A program made the translations under genes and the position numbers. A DNA stretch of 64,000 nucleotides, taken from positions 1 through 64,000 of the forward strand of contig JAFRVK010000036.1 of NCBI GenBank assembly GCA_017441765.1, given 5' to 3'. This DNA is from Erysipelotrichaceae bacterium. Lineage in GTDB: Bacteria; Bacillota_I; Bacilli_A; Erysipelotrichales; Erysipelotrichaceae. The notes beneath the pieces were generated by a model. It ran no database searches and was not told where the DNA came from. It saw nothing but the letters and a program-made list of their open reading frames with translations. The stretch's first letter is position 1. Each line of letters starts with the position of its first letter. Positions 15,851 to 24,378 of the stretch are shown here, in pieces.

Positions 15851-17004
15851 ATCCTGTCCCCTTTCTTATTGAACAAGTGAAAATACATCGGATCGAAAGA
15901 GATCCTGATCTCCTGCCCGCGCATATATTTCATTTCATTGTTTCCATCCATCTTTTCGACGATGATGATCTCCTGATCATCGGCTTTCGCATGAATGATC
16001 AGATCCGCTTCGATCATTTCCGTATACTCGATGATCGCATCGACACCTTTATCAGCGATCGCAAGATTCGTTCCGCGGATACCGACATCGATGCATTTCT
16101 CTTTACCCAACTGTTTCTGCTGCTTATCTGTGAGCTCATAGGTCTGCCCGAACAGTTTGTATTTTCCGTCTTTGCTGACCGGGATATCCTCAAACGTGTT
16201 GAAGGTCGAAGAACCGATAAATTCCGCACAGAAGCGGTTGGCAGGATAGTTGTAGACATCCGCAGCCGTTGCGTCCATCTGTTTGATGCCGTCCTTCAGA
16301 AGGACGATCCTCTCCGCCAGAAACAGCGCATCATACTGGTCATGGGTCACATAGATGAACGTTGTCTTGTACGTTTCGTGGATCTTTTTCAGCTCATTTC
16401 TGAGCTCCTTACGCATCAGGACATCGAGATTCGAGAACGGTTCATCAAACAGGATGACGGAAGGTTTCCTGATCAGTGATCGGGCGATTACCACTCGTTG
16501 CTTTTCGCCACCCGACAATTCCTGAGGAAGCTTATTCAGTTTTTCATCCAGTTTCAATAATTCCGCGATCTTCTTTACTTCCGGTTCGATCTCTTCCCTT
16601 GGAATATGTTTCACTTCCAAAGGAAATGCGATATTCTGATAGACCGTCTGGTTGGGATAAAGGGAGTAGTTCTGGAAGACCATCGCTACATCTCTCTCCT
16701 GTGCCTGTACATCATTGAACAAGACATCATCAAAATAGATTTCACCCAAGACAGGGCGTTCCAGTCCGGCAATGATCCTCAGCAAGGTGCTTTTTCCCGA
16801 TCCTGATGGTCCCAGAACGACAGTGAAAGATCCTTCTTCAAAGGTACAATCGAAATGCTGAAGAGCGATGACTCCCTCATTGGAAGTATAAGGCATGTCC
16901 TGCTGCTGCTTCAGGATAAACTGTTTCTGTTTCCGTCCGATCAGTCCGGTCACCTTCTGGAAAGGATAGATCATCGTGACATCTTTTAAAGTGATCTTAG
17001 GCAT
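15847..17004 (-). CDS. Sugar ABC transporter ATPase (CUT1, MsmX/UgpC-like)
   Basis: A 385-residue ATPase: Walker A GPSGSGKST, Q-loop QNYSLYP, signature LSGGEKQR, Walker B VILFDEP, H-loop THD, and a C-terminal regulatory OB-like domain (about 240-385). An insertion between the first beta strand and Walker A (KVTGLIGRKQKQFILKQQQD) is unusual for this family and also occurs, with other residues, in the paralogue at 45.9 kb. It is the probable motor for the two Lpl-type permeases in the same operon. Lpl-type operons usually borrow a shared ATPase, so a dedicated one is notable. Confidence 0.92.
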   Translation of the reverse strand: MPKITLKDVTMIYPFQKVTGLIGRKQKQFILKQQQDMPYTSNEGVIALQHFDCTFEEGSFTVVLGPSGSGKSTLLRIIAGLERPVLGEIYFDDVLFNDVQAQERDVAMVFQNYSLYPNQTVYQNIAFPLEVKHIPREEIEPEVKKIAELLKLDEKLNKLPQELSGGEKQRVVIARSLIRKPSVILFDEPFSNLDVLMRKELRNELKKIHETYKTTFIYVTHDQYDALFLAERIVLLKDGIKQMDATAADVYNYPANRFCAEFIGSSTFNTFEDIPVSKDGKYKLFGQTYELTDKQQKQLGKEKCIDVGIRGTNLAIADKGVDAIIEYTEMIEADLIIHAKADDQEIIIVEKMDGNNEMKYMRGQEIRISFDPMYFHLFNKKGDRI

Positions 17005-17006
17005 GA

Positions 17007-17735
17007 TTATTTCCTCTCCTTATTGAAACGCTCTTCCAGATCGGTCATCGAAGTATCCGTTTCTGCTTTTGTTTCTTCTGTTTTATCTTGAGATTCTTCT
17101 GTCTCTTCCGATGTTTCTTCTTCCAGCAGATGATTCTCTTCCGCAAACAGGTCGAAATCTTTATTCAATGGTCCACGTTGGAAATCCGCATAGACTGCCG
17201 GCACGATCAGCAAAGCCAATGGAAACGCATAGACGCAAAGAATCATCGCCACAAACAGAAGACAGAAAAGGATGCTGCGTAAAGGCTTACGCATCGCGAA
17301 ATAGACCGCCATCCGGATAACGGATGACACAGGAGCCTCGAATCTGGATAGGACCGGAGCGATATGAACCAAAGCGGTCACAAAAAAGAAAGCGATCACG
17401 ATCCCCAACATCATATAGGCCATACCCCAGAGGCTGACTTTATGGAACTGATATCCGGTCCACAGACCTTCCAGAATGAACAATATCGCAACGATGACGA
17501 TCAGACTTAAAATGATTCCTTCTTTGAGATTTTCTTTAAAAGAATCATAGAAATCCCTGAATACGCCGTTCCCCTTTCCGGGACCGAAAATGATCTTGTT
17601 GGAGGTATGAAACAAAGCGGCAGACGAAGGTATGACTGTCACCAGAGGCAAAGCAAAGACCAGCCATAAGAAACTGACGATGACCATGTTTGCCAGTGTT
17701 TCCAGCATTTTGATAAAAGGATTATTGTAGTTCAT
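17007..17735 (-). CDS. DUF624 (YesL-like) membrane protein with acidic tail
   Basis: A 242-residue membrane protein with about five or six hydrophobic segments (18-40, 70-90, 105-128, 150-170, 172-190), matching the DUF624/YesL family that sits in Lpl/Yte-type sugar operons. The last 45 residues are hydrophilic and rich in Glu and Thr (EEETSEETEES, TEETKAETDTS), predicted cytoplasmic and disordered. Function is unknown; a role in assembly or regulation of the transporter is often supposed. The start follows the deacetylase stop by one base, with no strong ribosome site, so translation is probably coupled. Confidence 0.85.
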   Translation of the reverse strand: MNYNNPFIKMLETLANMVIVSFLWLVFALPLVTVIPSSAALFHTSNKIIFGPGKGNGVFRDFYDSFKENLKEGIILSLIVIVAILFILEGLWTGYQFHKVSLWGMAYMMLGIVIAFFFVTALVHIAPVLSRFEAPVSSVIRMAVYFAMRKPLRSILFCLLFVAMILCVYAFPLALLIVPAVYADFQRGPLNKDFDLFAEENHLLEEETSEETEESQDKTEETKAETDTSMTDLEERFNKERK

Positions 17736-17736
17736 A

Positions 17737-18597
17737 TTAAAGTGTCGTTTCCTTGATCTGCGTACAGGCTCCTGCTTTCAGTTCTTCTCTGTTCTGGAAC
17801 GAGGTCATTAGATAAACATCGGTGCAGGACGGATTGTAGATGATGGAACCATCTGCACTGTATTCCAGCATCTCGTATGCTTTCAGATAAGAGAGGATCT
17901 CTCCGTTGGTTGCATACCAGACATCGTCGTGTCCGCTCATATAGGAGAGAAGCTCTTCGATGCATTCCCAGTTGTTTGAACCATCGAATTCATAGCCATG
18001 GCCCCAGACATAGAAAAGCTGCGATCTGAAGGCTCTGCCATGCAGGAACTGATCTGCCAGATCCATGAGTTTCTCGTCGTTGTGATGACAGGTCGGATCC
18101 AGGACAAACGGATCTTTGGGAAGTTCAAAAGAATGGGTCGAATTGATCGTTCTGGCACCTTTGTAGCCCGCTTTCTTCAACAGATCGATGACCATGTCAT
18201 TATAGATCCCGAACGGATACGCAAACATCTCCAGTGGCTTACCGACAAGTTTTTCCAGACCCGCCTTGTCTTCGATGATCTCATACATCGCATAAGGCTC
18301 ACCCAAAGAAGCCAGATCGGAATGATACAGGCCATGTCCTCCGACTTCCTGATTCTCATAAAGGGCCTTTACTTCATCTTTTCTGACTCTGGAGATATCG
18401 GTCCTCGGTCTTCCAGGGAATTCCACGATTTCCTCATGATCCAGCGTTCCATAATTCAGATTGAAGGTCCCCTTGACTTTATAGTCATTAAACAGTTTCA
18501 CCAGACGCCGGTCCTGATTGACGCCATCATCGTAGCTTAAAGTAAAAGCTTTGGTTCTGAATCCGGGAAACAGTAATGAATCGAATCGTTTGCCCAT
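17737..18597 (-). CDS. Polysaccharide deacetylase (NodB-type), cytoplasmic
   Basis: A 286-residue NodB-homology protein. Motif 1 is LSYDDG with the paired Asp residues; motif 2 is HGLYH, with Gly in place of the usual Ser/Thr; FAYPFGIYND corresponds to the RxPY region. There is no signal peptide, unlike cell-wall deacetylases, so it should remove acetyl groups from an imported oligosaccharide. That inference fits the transport operon and the neighbouring esterases. GGAGG is five bases before the ATG, and an intercistronic hairpin lies between it and the upstream gene. Confidence 0.85.
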   Translation of the reverse strand: MGKRFDSLLFPGFRTKAFTLSYDDGVNQDRRLVKLFNDYKVKGTFNLNYGTLDHEEIVEFPGRPRTDISRVRKDEVKALYENQEVGGHGLYHSDLASLGEPYAMYEIIEDKAGLEKLVGKPLEMFAYPFGIYNDMVIDLLKKAGYKGARTINSTHSFELPKDPFVLDPTCHHNDEKLMDLADQFLHGRAFRSQLFYVWGHGYEFDGSNNWECIEELLSYMSGHDDVWYATNGEILSYLKAYEMLEYSADGSIIYNPSCTDVYLMTSFQNREELKAGACTQIKETTL

Positions 18598-18615
18598 GTT
18601 TCCTCCTTTTTTAAA

Positions 18616-18635
18616 AGCCCACTTTTCTGTGGGCT
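18616..18635 (-). terminator. Intercistronic hairpin before the deacetylase gene
   Basis: AGCCCAC and GTGGGCT pair around six bases, followed on the transcribed strand by TTTTAAAAAAGGAGG, the ribosome site of the next gene. The layout copies that between nrdD and trxB. Leaky termination or 3'-end protection of the upstream message is likely. Confidence 0.55.
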
Positions 18636-18641
18636 GTGTTT

Positions 18642-20141
18642 TTAGATTGCCTTCGCTGTGATATCCTCAGGATTGCCGAATTTCCAGGCGGAGTTGTTGT
18701 CCGCGTCGATCTTGATCCTGTCTCCATCGAAGGTAAAGGTATACGTATCCTGAATGCAGGTCTCGACCCAGCGTCCATGCAAGACAAGGACATTGTCTTC
18801 TTTCCAGTAGGCATCGCCCAGATAAAGCTGTGTCAGATCATCCGGTTTACCCAGGAGATTGCTGAAACGGACGCCATTGGTAGAGAAACGGATCTTTTCT
18901 TCTCTTCCGCTGTTGGTCTTGATATTCCAGACAAAGCCATAATCATCGAAATCGAAGGAGAAGACCTTGATACTGTCAGGACCCTGTCCGGACATGAAGT
19001 TTCCGCCAAACGGCGTGATATTGCCAGTCAGGACTTCATACTTCTTGCTGCAGATCTCTTTGACCAGCGGACTGAATGGCTGACATTCCGGATTGCCGAT
19101 ATTCAGAGTATGCAGTTTGCGTTGCAGCAGATCATAAGCCTCATCATCCGCTGGAAGCGTTTCATCGTTCGTGATCTTTTCGACAAACTTCCAGGTGATA
19201 TCCAGAGTAGACTGTGCCCAGTGCGCTCCGACTGCAGTCTCGGTGATCGCGATCTCCATATCCTGATCCGGCAGGACGATCGTGAACTGGCCCATGGCGC
19301 CATCGGCACGGTAAGCGCGATGCGGCTTGCACATCCAGATCTGGAAGCCGTAGCCCAGGAAGTTATCGAAAGCCTCAGGATTGTTGATGGATTCGGTAGC
19401 GGAATCATTCTGATTGGTGGTTGCCAGCTGCACATAGTCTTCAGCCAGGATCCTTTCGCCTTCCCAGACGCCGCCATCCGCATAGAGCTTCATCAGACGG
19501 AAGTTGTCTTCGGTCGTCGCATACATGCCGCCTCCGCCAATCTCCATGCCATCAGGCATGCACATGCAACGCAGGTTGTCATAGTTGATACCGATCTTGT
19601 CAAACAGACGAGGTTTCAGATAATCGAACAGACCCAATCCTGTCTTCTGACGGACGATCGCGCCTAACAGGGTGGAACCTGTCGAGTTATACATATAGGT
19701 CGTACCAGGTTTGTGGTTGACCGGAGTCGCCAGGAAGTCTCTGATCCATTCTTTGGAAGGTCTTGGCATCGTATCCATGCCACAGCCCATGCACAAGACA
19801 TCCCTGACGGTCAGCAACTGTAGATTCTTGCTTGGATTCTCCGGAGCTTCTTCCGGGAAGATATCGATGACTCTTTCATCCAGTTTCAGCAAGCCTTCGG
19901 TATAAGCGATACCGACAGCGGTCGCCGCATACGTCTTGGTATGAGACTGCAAGCCATGACGGATATTCGGACCATACGGGGTCCACCAGCCTTCGGTAAT
20001 CAGCTTATTGTGACGCATGATCATCAGGCCATGCATCTCCGTCTGGCTGTGTTCAAGATCGGATATATATTCCAGGATCGCTTTGCTGCTGACACCCACT
20101 TCTTCAGGGCGTGCAGTTTCAAACGGTTTTCTTGTTTCCAT
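18642..20141 (-). CDS. Beta-lactamase-fold serine hydrolase (class C / esterase type)
   Basis: A 499-residue serine hydrolase. The catalytic S-x-x-K motif is SHTK (Ser66, Lys69), and a Tyr-Asn segment (TYMYNSTGS) stands where YxN is expected. The beta-lactamase-fold domain ends near residue 330, and the rest is a beta-rich C-terminal domain seen in many such hydrolases. There is no signal peptide, so a cell-wall or antibiotic role is unlikely; a cytoplasmic esterase or amidase on an imported compound fits better. It is encoded directly behind the permease genes. Confidence 0.88.
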   Translation of the reverse strand: METRKPFETARPEEVGVSSKAILEYISDLEHSQTEMHGLMIMRHNKLITEGWWTPYGPNIRHGLQSHTKTYAATAVGIAYTEGLLKLDERVIDIFPEEAPENPSKNLQLLTVRDVLCMGCGMDTMPRPSKEWIRDFLATPVNHKPGTTYMYNSTGSTLLGAIVRQKTGLGLFDYLKPRLFDKIGINYDNLRCMCMPDGMEIGGGGMYATTEDNFRLMKLYADGGVWEGERILAEDYVQLATTNQNDSATESINNPEAFDNFLGYGFQIWMCKPHRAYRADGAMGQFTIVLPDQDMEIAITETAVGAHWAQSTLDITWKFVEKITNDETLPADDEAYDLLQRKLHTLNIGNPECQPFSPLVKEICSKKYEVLTGNITPFGGNFMSGQGPDSIKVFSFDFDDYGFVWNIKTNSGREEKIRFSTNGVRFSNLLGKPDDLTQLYLGDAYWKEDNVLVLHGRWVETCIQDTYTFTFDGDRIKIDADNNSAWKFGNPEDITAKAI

Positions 20142-20160
20142 GTAGTGTTACTCCTGTTGC

Positions 20161-21075
20161 TTAACCCTTGACACCGCCGACGACCATGCCTTTGATCAGT
20201 TCCTTCTGAATGAACGGATAGACCGCCAGGACAGGGATCAAAGCGATGATCGCAACCGCCATACGGGCTGACTCGGTCGGTAAGGAACGCGATGCCAGCA
20301 GGACGGCTTCGTTGGAAAGGTCGGTCGTCTTCAGGAACTGGATGGAATCCATCAGCTTCTTCAGATAGACCTGAATGGTGTACAGTTTCGGGTTGTTGAT
20401 GTAGTAGATACCGGCTGTCCAGTTGTTCCAGTAACCCAGAGCAGAGAACAGGCCGATGGTGATCATGATCGGCTTTGACAGCGGAACCATGATCTTGGAA
20501 TAGATGGTCCAGTCATTGGCGCCATCAAGACGTGCCGCTTCAATGATGGAATAAGGAATATTCGCATTGAAATAGTTTCTGACCAGCAGGACATTCATAC
20601 CGCCCATCAATGATCCCGGAAGCAGGTAAGCGAGCAGGGAATCTTTGATGTGGAACAGTCTGGTCCAGACCATGTAGGATGCGACCATACCGCCGTTGAA
20701 CAGCATCGTGAAGAACAGGATGAAGGCAACGACATTTCTCGGTTTGAAGTCTTTTCTTGACAGAGGATAAGCAAACATCGAGGTCATGATCAGGGAAATG
20801 ATTGTACCGATCACGGTGACCACGATCGTCAGACCATAGGCTCTTAGGATGGTTGCACGCTTTGCCCACATGAAGAAGTAGGCATCCAGCGACCACTGGG
20901 CAGGGATAAAACGATAGCCCTTGACCAGCGAAGCTTCGGAAGACAGTGATACTGTCAGCATCAGGATCAGCGGGACGATGCAGAAGATCATCAGCAGGAT
21001 CATGACGACCAGCGAAACATAATGGAAACCGGCTTCGCCTTTCATCAGTTGTATCTTATTTTTTTTCTTAGCCAT
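20161..21075 (-). CDS. Carbohydrate ABC permease, LplC-like (CUT1)
   Basis: A 304-residue inner-membrane permease with six predicted helices. The coupling motif EAARLDGANDWTIYSKIMVPLSKP (EAA loop) contacts the ATPase, and the C-terminus VVGGVKG is typical of the LplC/YtcP group. It pairs with the permease encoded ten bases upstream. GGAGG lies six bases before the ATG. Confidence 0.93.
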   Translation of the reverse strand: MAKKKNKIQLMKGEAGFHYVSLVVMILLMIFCIVPLILMLTVSLSSEASLVKGYRFIPAQWSLDAYFFMWAKRATILRAYGLTIVVTVIGTIISLIMTSMFAYPLSRKDFKPRNVVAFILFFTMLFNGGMVASYMVWTRLFHIKDSLLAYLLPGSLMGGMNVLLVRNYFNANIPYSIIEAARLDGANDWTIYSKIMVPLSKPIMITIGLFSALGYWNNWTAGIYYINNPKLYTIQVYLKKLMDSIQFLKTTDLSNEAVLLASRSLPTESARMAVAIIALIPVLAVYPFIQKELIKGMVVGGVKG

Positions 21076-21084
21076 GTTATCCTC

Positions 21085-22050
21085 CTAGAACAGCGAGTTC
21101 TCCGGGTTGATCTTACGTACCAGCAGGTTGGAGATCATGACCAGGATGAAGCCGATCACGGCCTGGAACACGCTGGCAGCCGAAGACTGTCCTACGTTAT
21201 TGTTTATGATCAGGGCACGGTAGACGAAGGTATCGATCGTCTGTGTCGTTTCATACAGCATGCCGTTTCCTAACGGAACCTGATAGAAGAGACCGAAGTC
21301 AGAGTTGAAGATACGTCCGATCGACAGCAGCAGCATCATGATGATCATCGGCTTCAGCAATGGCAGCGTTATGTAACGGATCTGCTCCAGTTTGTTTGCG
21401 CCATCGATTCTTGCGGACTCATACAGGCTCTTGTCGATACCGCCGATACTTGCCATGTAGATGACGGAGCTTTGTCCTGCACTTTGCCAGATATGGACGA
21501 TCGTCAGGATAAACGGCCAGTATCTGGCTGTCGTATACCACTGGACCGGATTGTCCGGGAAGAATACGGTATTCAGATAGCCGTAGCTCTGTGACAGGAA
21601 CGCATAGACCAGGAACGACAGAATGACTGCTGAAACCATGGATGGGAAGCAGATGATCGGCTGAATGACTTTGGCAATCTTTCTTTGAGCGATCTCGTTC
21701 ATGCACAGAGCGATAAAGACGGCGATCACCAGGTCCATGACGATCCACACCAGGTTATAGGCAACGGTGTTTCGGATCATGGTGAAGGCGTCTTTGGTCT
21801 TGAACAGATACTCAAAGTTGTCGAATTTCACCCATGGGCTCTTTAAGATACCCATGGCATAGTTGATTCTCTTGAACGCCAAAAGAATACCGAACATCGG
21901 CAGGTAGTTGTTACAGATGAGATAGACCATTCCCGGAAGCATCATCAGATACAGCGGGAGATCATTCTTCAGTTGTTCTTTGCGCTGGAGTTTCTTCTGT
22001 TCTTTCAGAACGTCATCGAACTCCGAGCTTTTTGTCTTTTTTTCGGACAT
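21085..22050 (-). CDS. Carbohydrate ABC permease, LplB-like (CUT1)
   Basis: A 321-residue permease with a 38-residue charged cytoplasmic N-terminus and six predicted helices. The EAA-type loop ESARIDGANKLEQIRYITLP is near residue 205, and the C-terminus RKINPENSLF is the usual LplB/YteP ending. With the LplC-like partner it forms the transport channel. AAGGAGG precedes the ATG. An 86-base gap with a possible regulator-like element separates it from the upstream gene. Confidence 0.93.
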   Translation of the reverse strand: MSEKKTKSSEFDDVLKEQKKLQRKEQLKNDLPLYLMMLPGMVYLICNNYLPMFGILLAFKRINYAMGILKSPWVKFDNFEYLFKTKDAFTMIRNTVAYNLVWIVMDLVIAVFIALCMNEIAQRKIAKVIQPIICFPSMVSAVILSFLVYAFLSQSYGYLNTVFFPDNPVQWYTTARYWPFILTIVHIWQSAGQSSVIYMASIGGIDKSLYESARIDGANKLEQIRYITLPLLKPMIIMMLLLSIGRIFNSDFGLFYQVPLGNGMLYETTQTIDTFVYRALIINNNVGQSSAASVFQAVIGFILVMISNLLVRKINPENSLF

Positions 22051-22136
22051 AACTCCTCCTTACCTGTAGAATTCTCTATATTCTCATGGTAACGGAATGG
22101 AATCGGTCATTCATTAAAAAAAGTACACTGCATTTA

Positions 22137-22811
22137 TCAATTTCTATCACTTAAAAGACGGAGAATAAAAGCCTGTGCAGCTTCCAGGTTGCCGCAGTTG
22201 GTCGCAATGCCCAGAACGACATCGCCATGGTAGTAGCCCGCTTCATGTAAAGGAGAACCTTCGTGCAAAAGGATGCCGCCGATAATGGATTGCCCGAAAG
22301 AGTTGTCGTAACGGTAGAGCTCATCTTCGTGAGCCTGAATGGTCTCTTCCGGAAGCAGTACGCTCAGATCATGAAAAGCATCCACTTCGGCAAAATAATC
22401 AAAATAATACTTATCTGAAACATAAAGATCGATATCATCCAGTGCAAACATGGCCGATAATACCTGTATGGTCTCAGAGTCTTCGTTTTCGCTTCCTTCC
22501 CTGCCGATGGAATAATTCACATTCACATCAGCCTGTTTCCCCTGCAGATCATATCCGCCTTCTTCCAATAGCCTGTCGAATACCGTATCATCACATTCTA
22601 CAACCAGAGAGTCATTGTTCAAAAGGATCACATGCATGGAGACGTCATGATCCGAACGGAACAGTAACGTGATCGCGATCAGACACAATGCGCATAAAGC
22701 GACGATGATCGGTATCTTGTAGTAATCCCAAAGGAAATTGAGTTTGCTTTGACGGTCAGGCAGTTTTGAAAAGCGTTCCTTATCCTGTTTCAGAAGATCA
22801 TTCAGTTTCAT
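22137..22811 (-). CDS. Single-pass membrane protein of unknown function
   Basis: A 224-residue protein: a basic cytoplasmic N-terminus of about 35 residues (KLNDLLKQDKERFSKLPDRQSK), one membrane helix (IPIIVALCALCLIAITLLF), then an acidic extracellular domain of about 165 residues. I do not recognise the family. The start chosen is the MKLNDLL Met with GGGAG upstream; an earlier in-frame start would overlap the response-regulator gene by 56 bases. It is encoded between the YesN-like regulator and the permeases, so it may be an accessory sensor or a modulator of the transporter. Confidence 0.8.
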   Translation of the reverse strand: MKLNDLLKQDKERFSKLPDRQSKLNFLWDYYKIPIIVALCALCLIAITLLFRSDHDVSMHVILLNNDSLVVECDDTVFDRLLEEGGYDLQGKQADVNVNYSIGREGSENEDSETIQVLSAMFALDDIDLYVSDKYYFDYFAEVDAFHDLSVLLPEETIQAHEDELYRYDNSFGQSIIGGILLHEGSPLHEAGYYHGDVVLGIATNCGNLEAAQAFILRLLSDRN

Positions 22812-24378
22812 TTTGCTCTCCCTTCTGATTGCGCCAGTCGAACGGACTGACACCTACCAGTTTATGGAATACCGTCGAGAAATAAGAGATATTGTAGTAA
22901 CCCACATTGGAAGCGATCTCCGATACCGACATCGATGTCGACAGCAATAATCGTTTTGCTTCTTCGATCCTCAGCTGATTGATATACTCCCTGAGGTTCA
23001 TGTTCATATTGTTTTTGAAAAGTTTAGACAGATAATTCGGGGTAACGAAAGTGACAGCCGCGACATCGTTGCGGTCGATGTTCTCCCGATAGTTTTCATC
23101 GATATATTTCTTGGCCCGTACGATGATATCTTCGGAATCGACCGTTTCTCTTAATTTATCCTGCTGAATACGGAAGAGTTCCATAGCGTAGTTCATCAGT
23201 CCTTTACGGGAGGAGGTCGCTTTCTCATCCGAAGCCATGATTGTAGGATTCATGAAGATGAGATTGGAACTCATGCCGTTGTCACGGAAATGCGTGATAA
23301 AGATATTGATCAGTTCCTTACGGAAACGATCCAGATTCTCTGCTGTATCATTGAGATTCTCGATGCGGTTGGACATGTATTCGCTGTAGCCTGCTTCGTC
23401 GCGTTTCTTGAGATACCACAGTACCTGGTTCTCATTGAGACGGATCGGATCGAGGTCATCCACACTGATCTCCTGATTCAGGAAAAAGATCTTTCCGGAA
23501 AAATAACGGATCTTGCGCATTTCATCATAAAGGTTGGCAACGACATTTCCCGTCTCATAGAAACGGAATGATTCACTGATCAAAGCGACCGGAACCAGAG
23601 ACATATAGCGGTCAGAGAAACCGATCAGTTTCTCACATTTCTCTTTGAGGATCTCATCTTCCTCACAACCCGGAACGAAGCAAAGACACCACAGGAAACG
23701 GTCATCCGAATTGATGACGCTGTGGGCGGAACCAACATAGTCTACCAGAGCCTCATCATGGAGTTTGGAAAAGGTATATAGGAGAAGATCTTTGTTCCAG
23801 GTCTTACGGATGGCATCCGTCATGTCAGCGCAGGTAAAAACGATGCGCCAGAGACTGTCGGCAGAGAATTCGATTCCGTTGGCTCTTAATCCCGCTTCCA
23901 CGATCTCTTTGTTCGAACCAAGAACCCCGTCGCTGGCCTGCCGTAAGATCGAAGACATCAGGGAATCATACTGGTTGTGCGGTTTTTCGCTTTCCGCAAG
24001 CTGATTCTTGCGCACATTTGCGACCATATTCTGGATACAGACCTTGACCTCTTTCAGGTCCAAAGGCTTGGTCAGATAGCTGGTCACCCCATACTGTATC
24101 GCTTTCTGGGCATATTCAAACGATTCGTAGCAGGTCAGGAAAGAGAATTCGATCTCTTTGTCTTTCTCATAGGCGTGTTTCAGGACTTCGATGCCATTAC
24201 CCATCGGCATATCGATATCGCAAAGGATCAGATCGGGTTCTTCCTTGTCGATGATATCCTTTGCCATCTGTCCGTTATACGCACGAAAGATCTGGGATAT
24301 CCCCAGTTTCTTGTAATCCAGCTGACTCTGGATCACATCGATCGTCGAGATATCGTCATCACAGATCAGCAGTTTCAT
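22798..24378 (-). CDS. YesN-type response regulator with AraC DNA-binding domain
   Basis: A 526-residue regulator. The receiver domain (about 1-120) has acidic pocket DDD at residues 8-10, the phosphoacceptor in LILCDIDMP, and the conserved Lys in LTKPLD. A middle region of about 280 residues of unknown fold follows, then a C-terminal AraC/XylS double helix-turn-helix (about 425-520) with VTPNYLSKLFKNNMN and SVSEIASNVGYYNISYFSTVFHK. Its gene overlaps the sensor kinase gene by 20 bases. It probably activates the promoter of the binding-protein gene, where two GCACTG copies 23 bases apart could be its target. Confidence 0.94.
   Translation of the reverse strand: MKLLICDDDISTIDVIQSQLDYKKLGISQIFRAYNGQMAKDIIDKEEPDLILCDIDMPMGNGIEVLKHAYEKDKEIEFSFLTCYESFEYAQKAIQYGVTSYLTKPLDLKEVKVCIQNMVANVRKNQLAESEKPHNQYDSLMSSILRQASDGVLGSNKEIVEAGLRANGIEFSADSLWRIVFTCADMTDAIRKTWNKDLLLYTFSKLHDEALVDYVGSAHSVINSDDRFLWCLCFVPGCEEDEILKEKCEKLIGFSDRYMSLVPVALISESFRFYETGNVVANLYDEMRKIRYFSGKIFFLNQEISVDDLDPIRLNENQVLWYLKKRDEAGYSEYMSNRIENLNDTAENLDRFRKELINIFITHFRDNGMSSNLIFMNPTIMASDEKATSSRKGLMNYAMELFRIQQDKLRETVDSEDIIVRAKKYIDENYRENIDRNDVAAVTFVTPNYLSKLFKNNMNMNLREYINQLRIEEAKRLLLSTSMSVSEIASNVGYYNISYFSTVFHKLVGVSPFDWRNQKGEQNETE

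Noticed and set aside
18642-20141. Antibiotic-resistance beta-lactamase
   Set aside because: No signal peptide, a long non-lactamase C-terminal domain and a sugar-transport operon setting argue for a different serine hydrolase.
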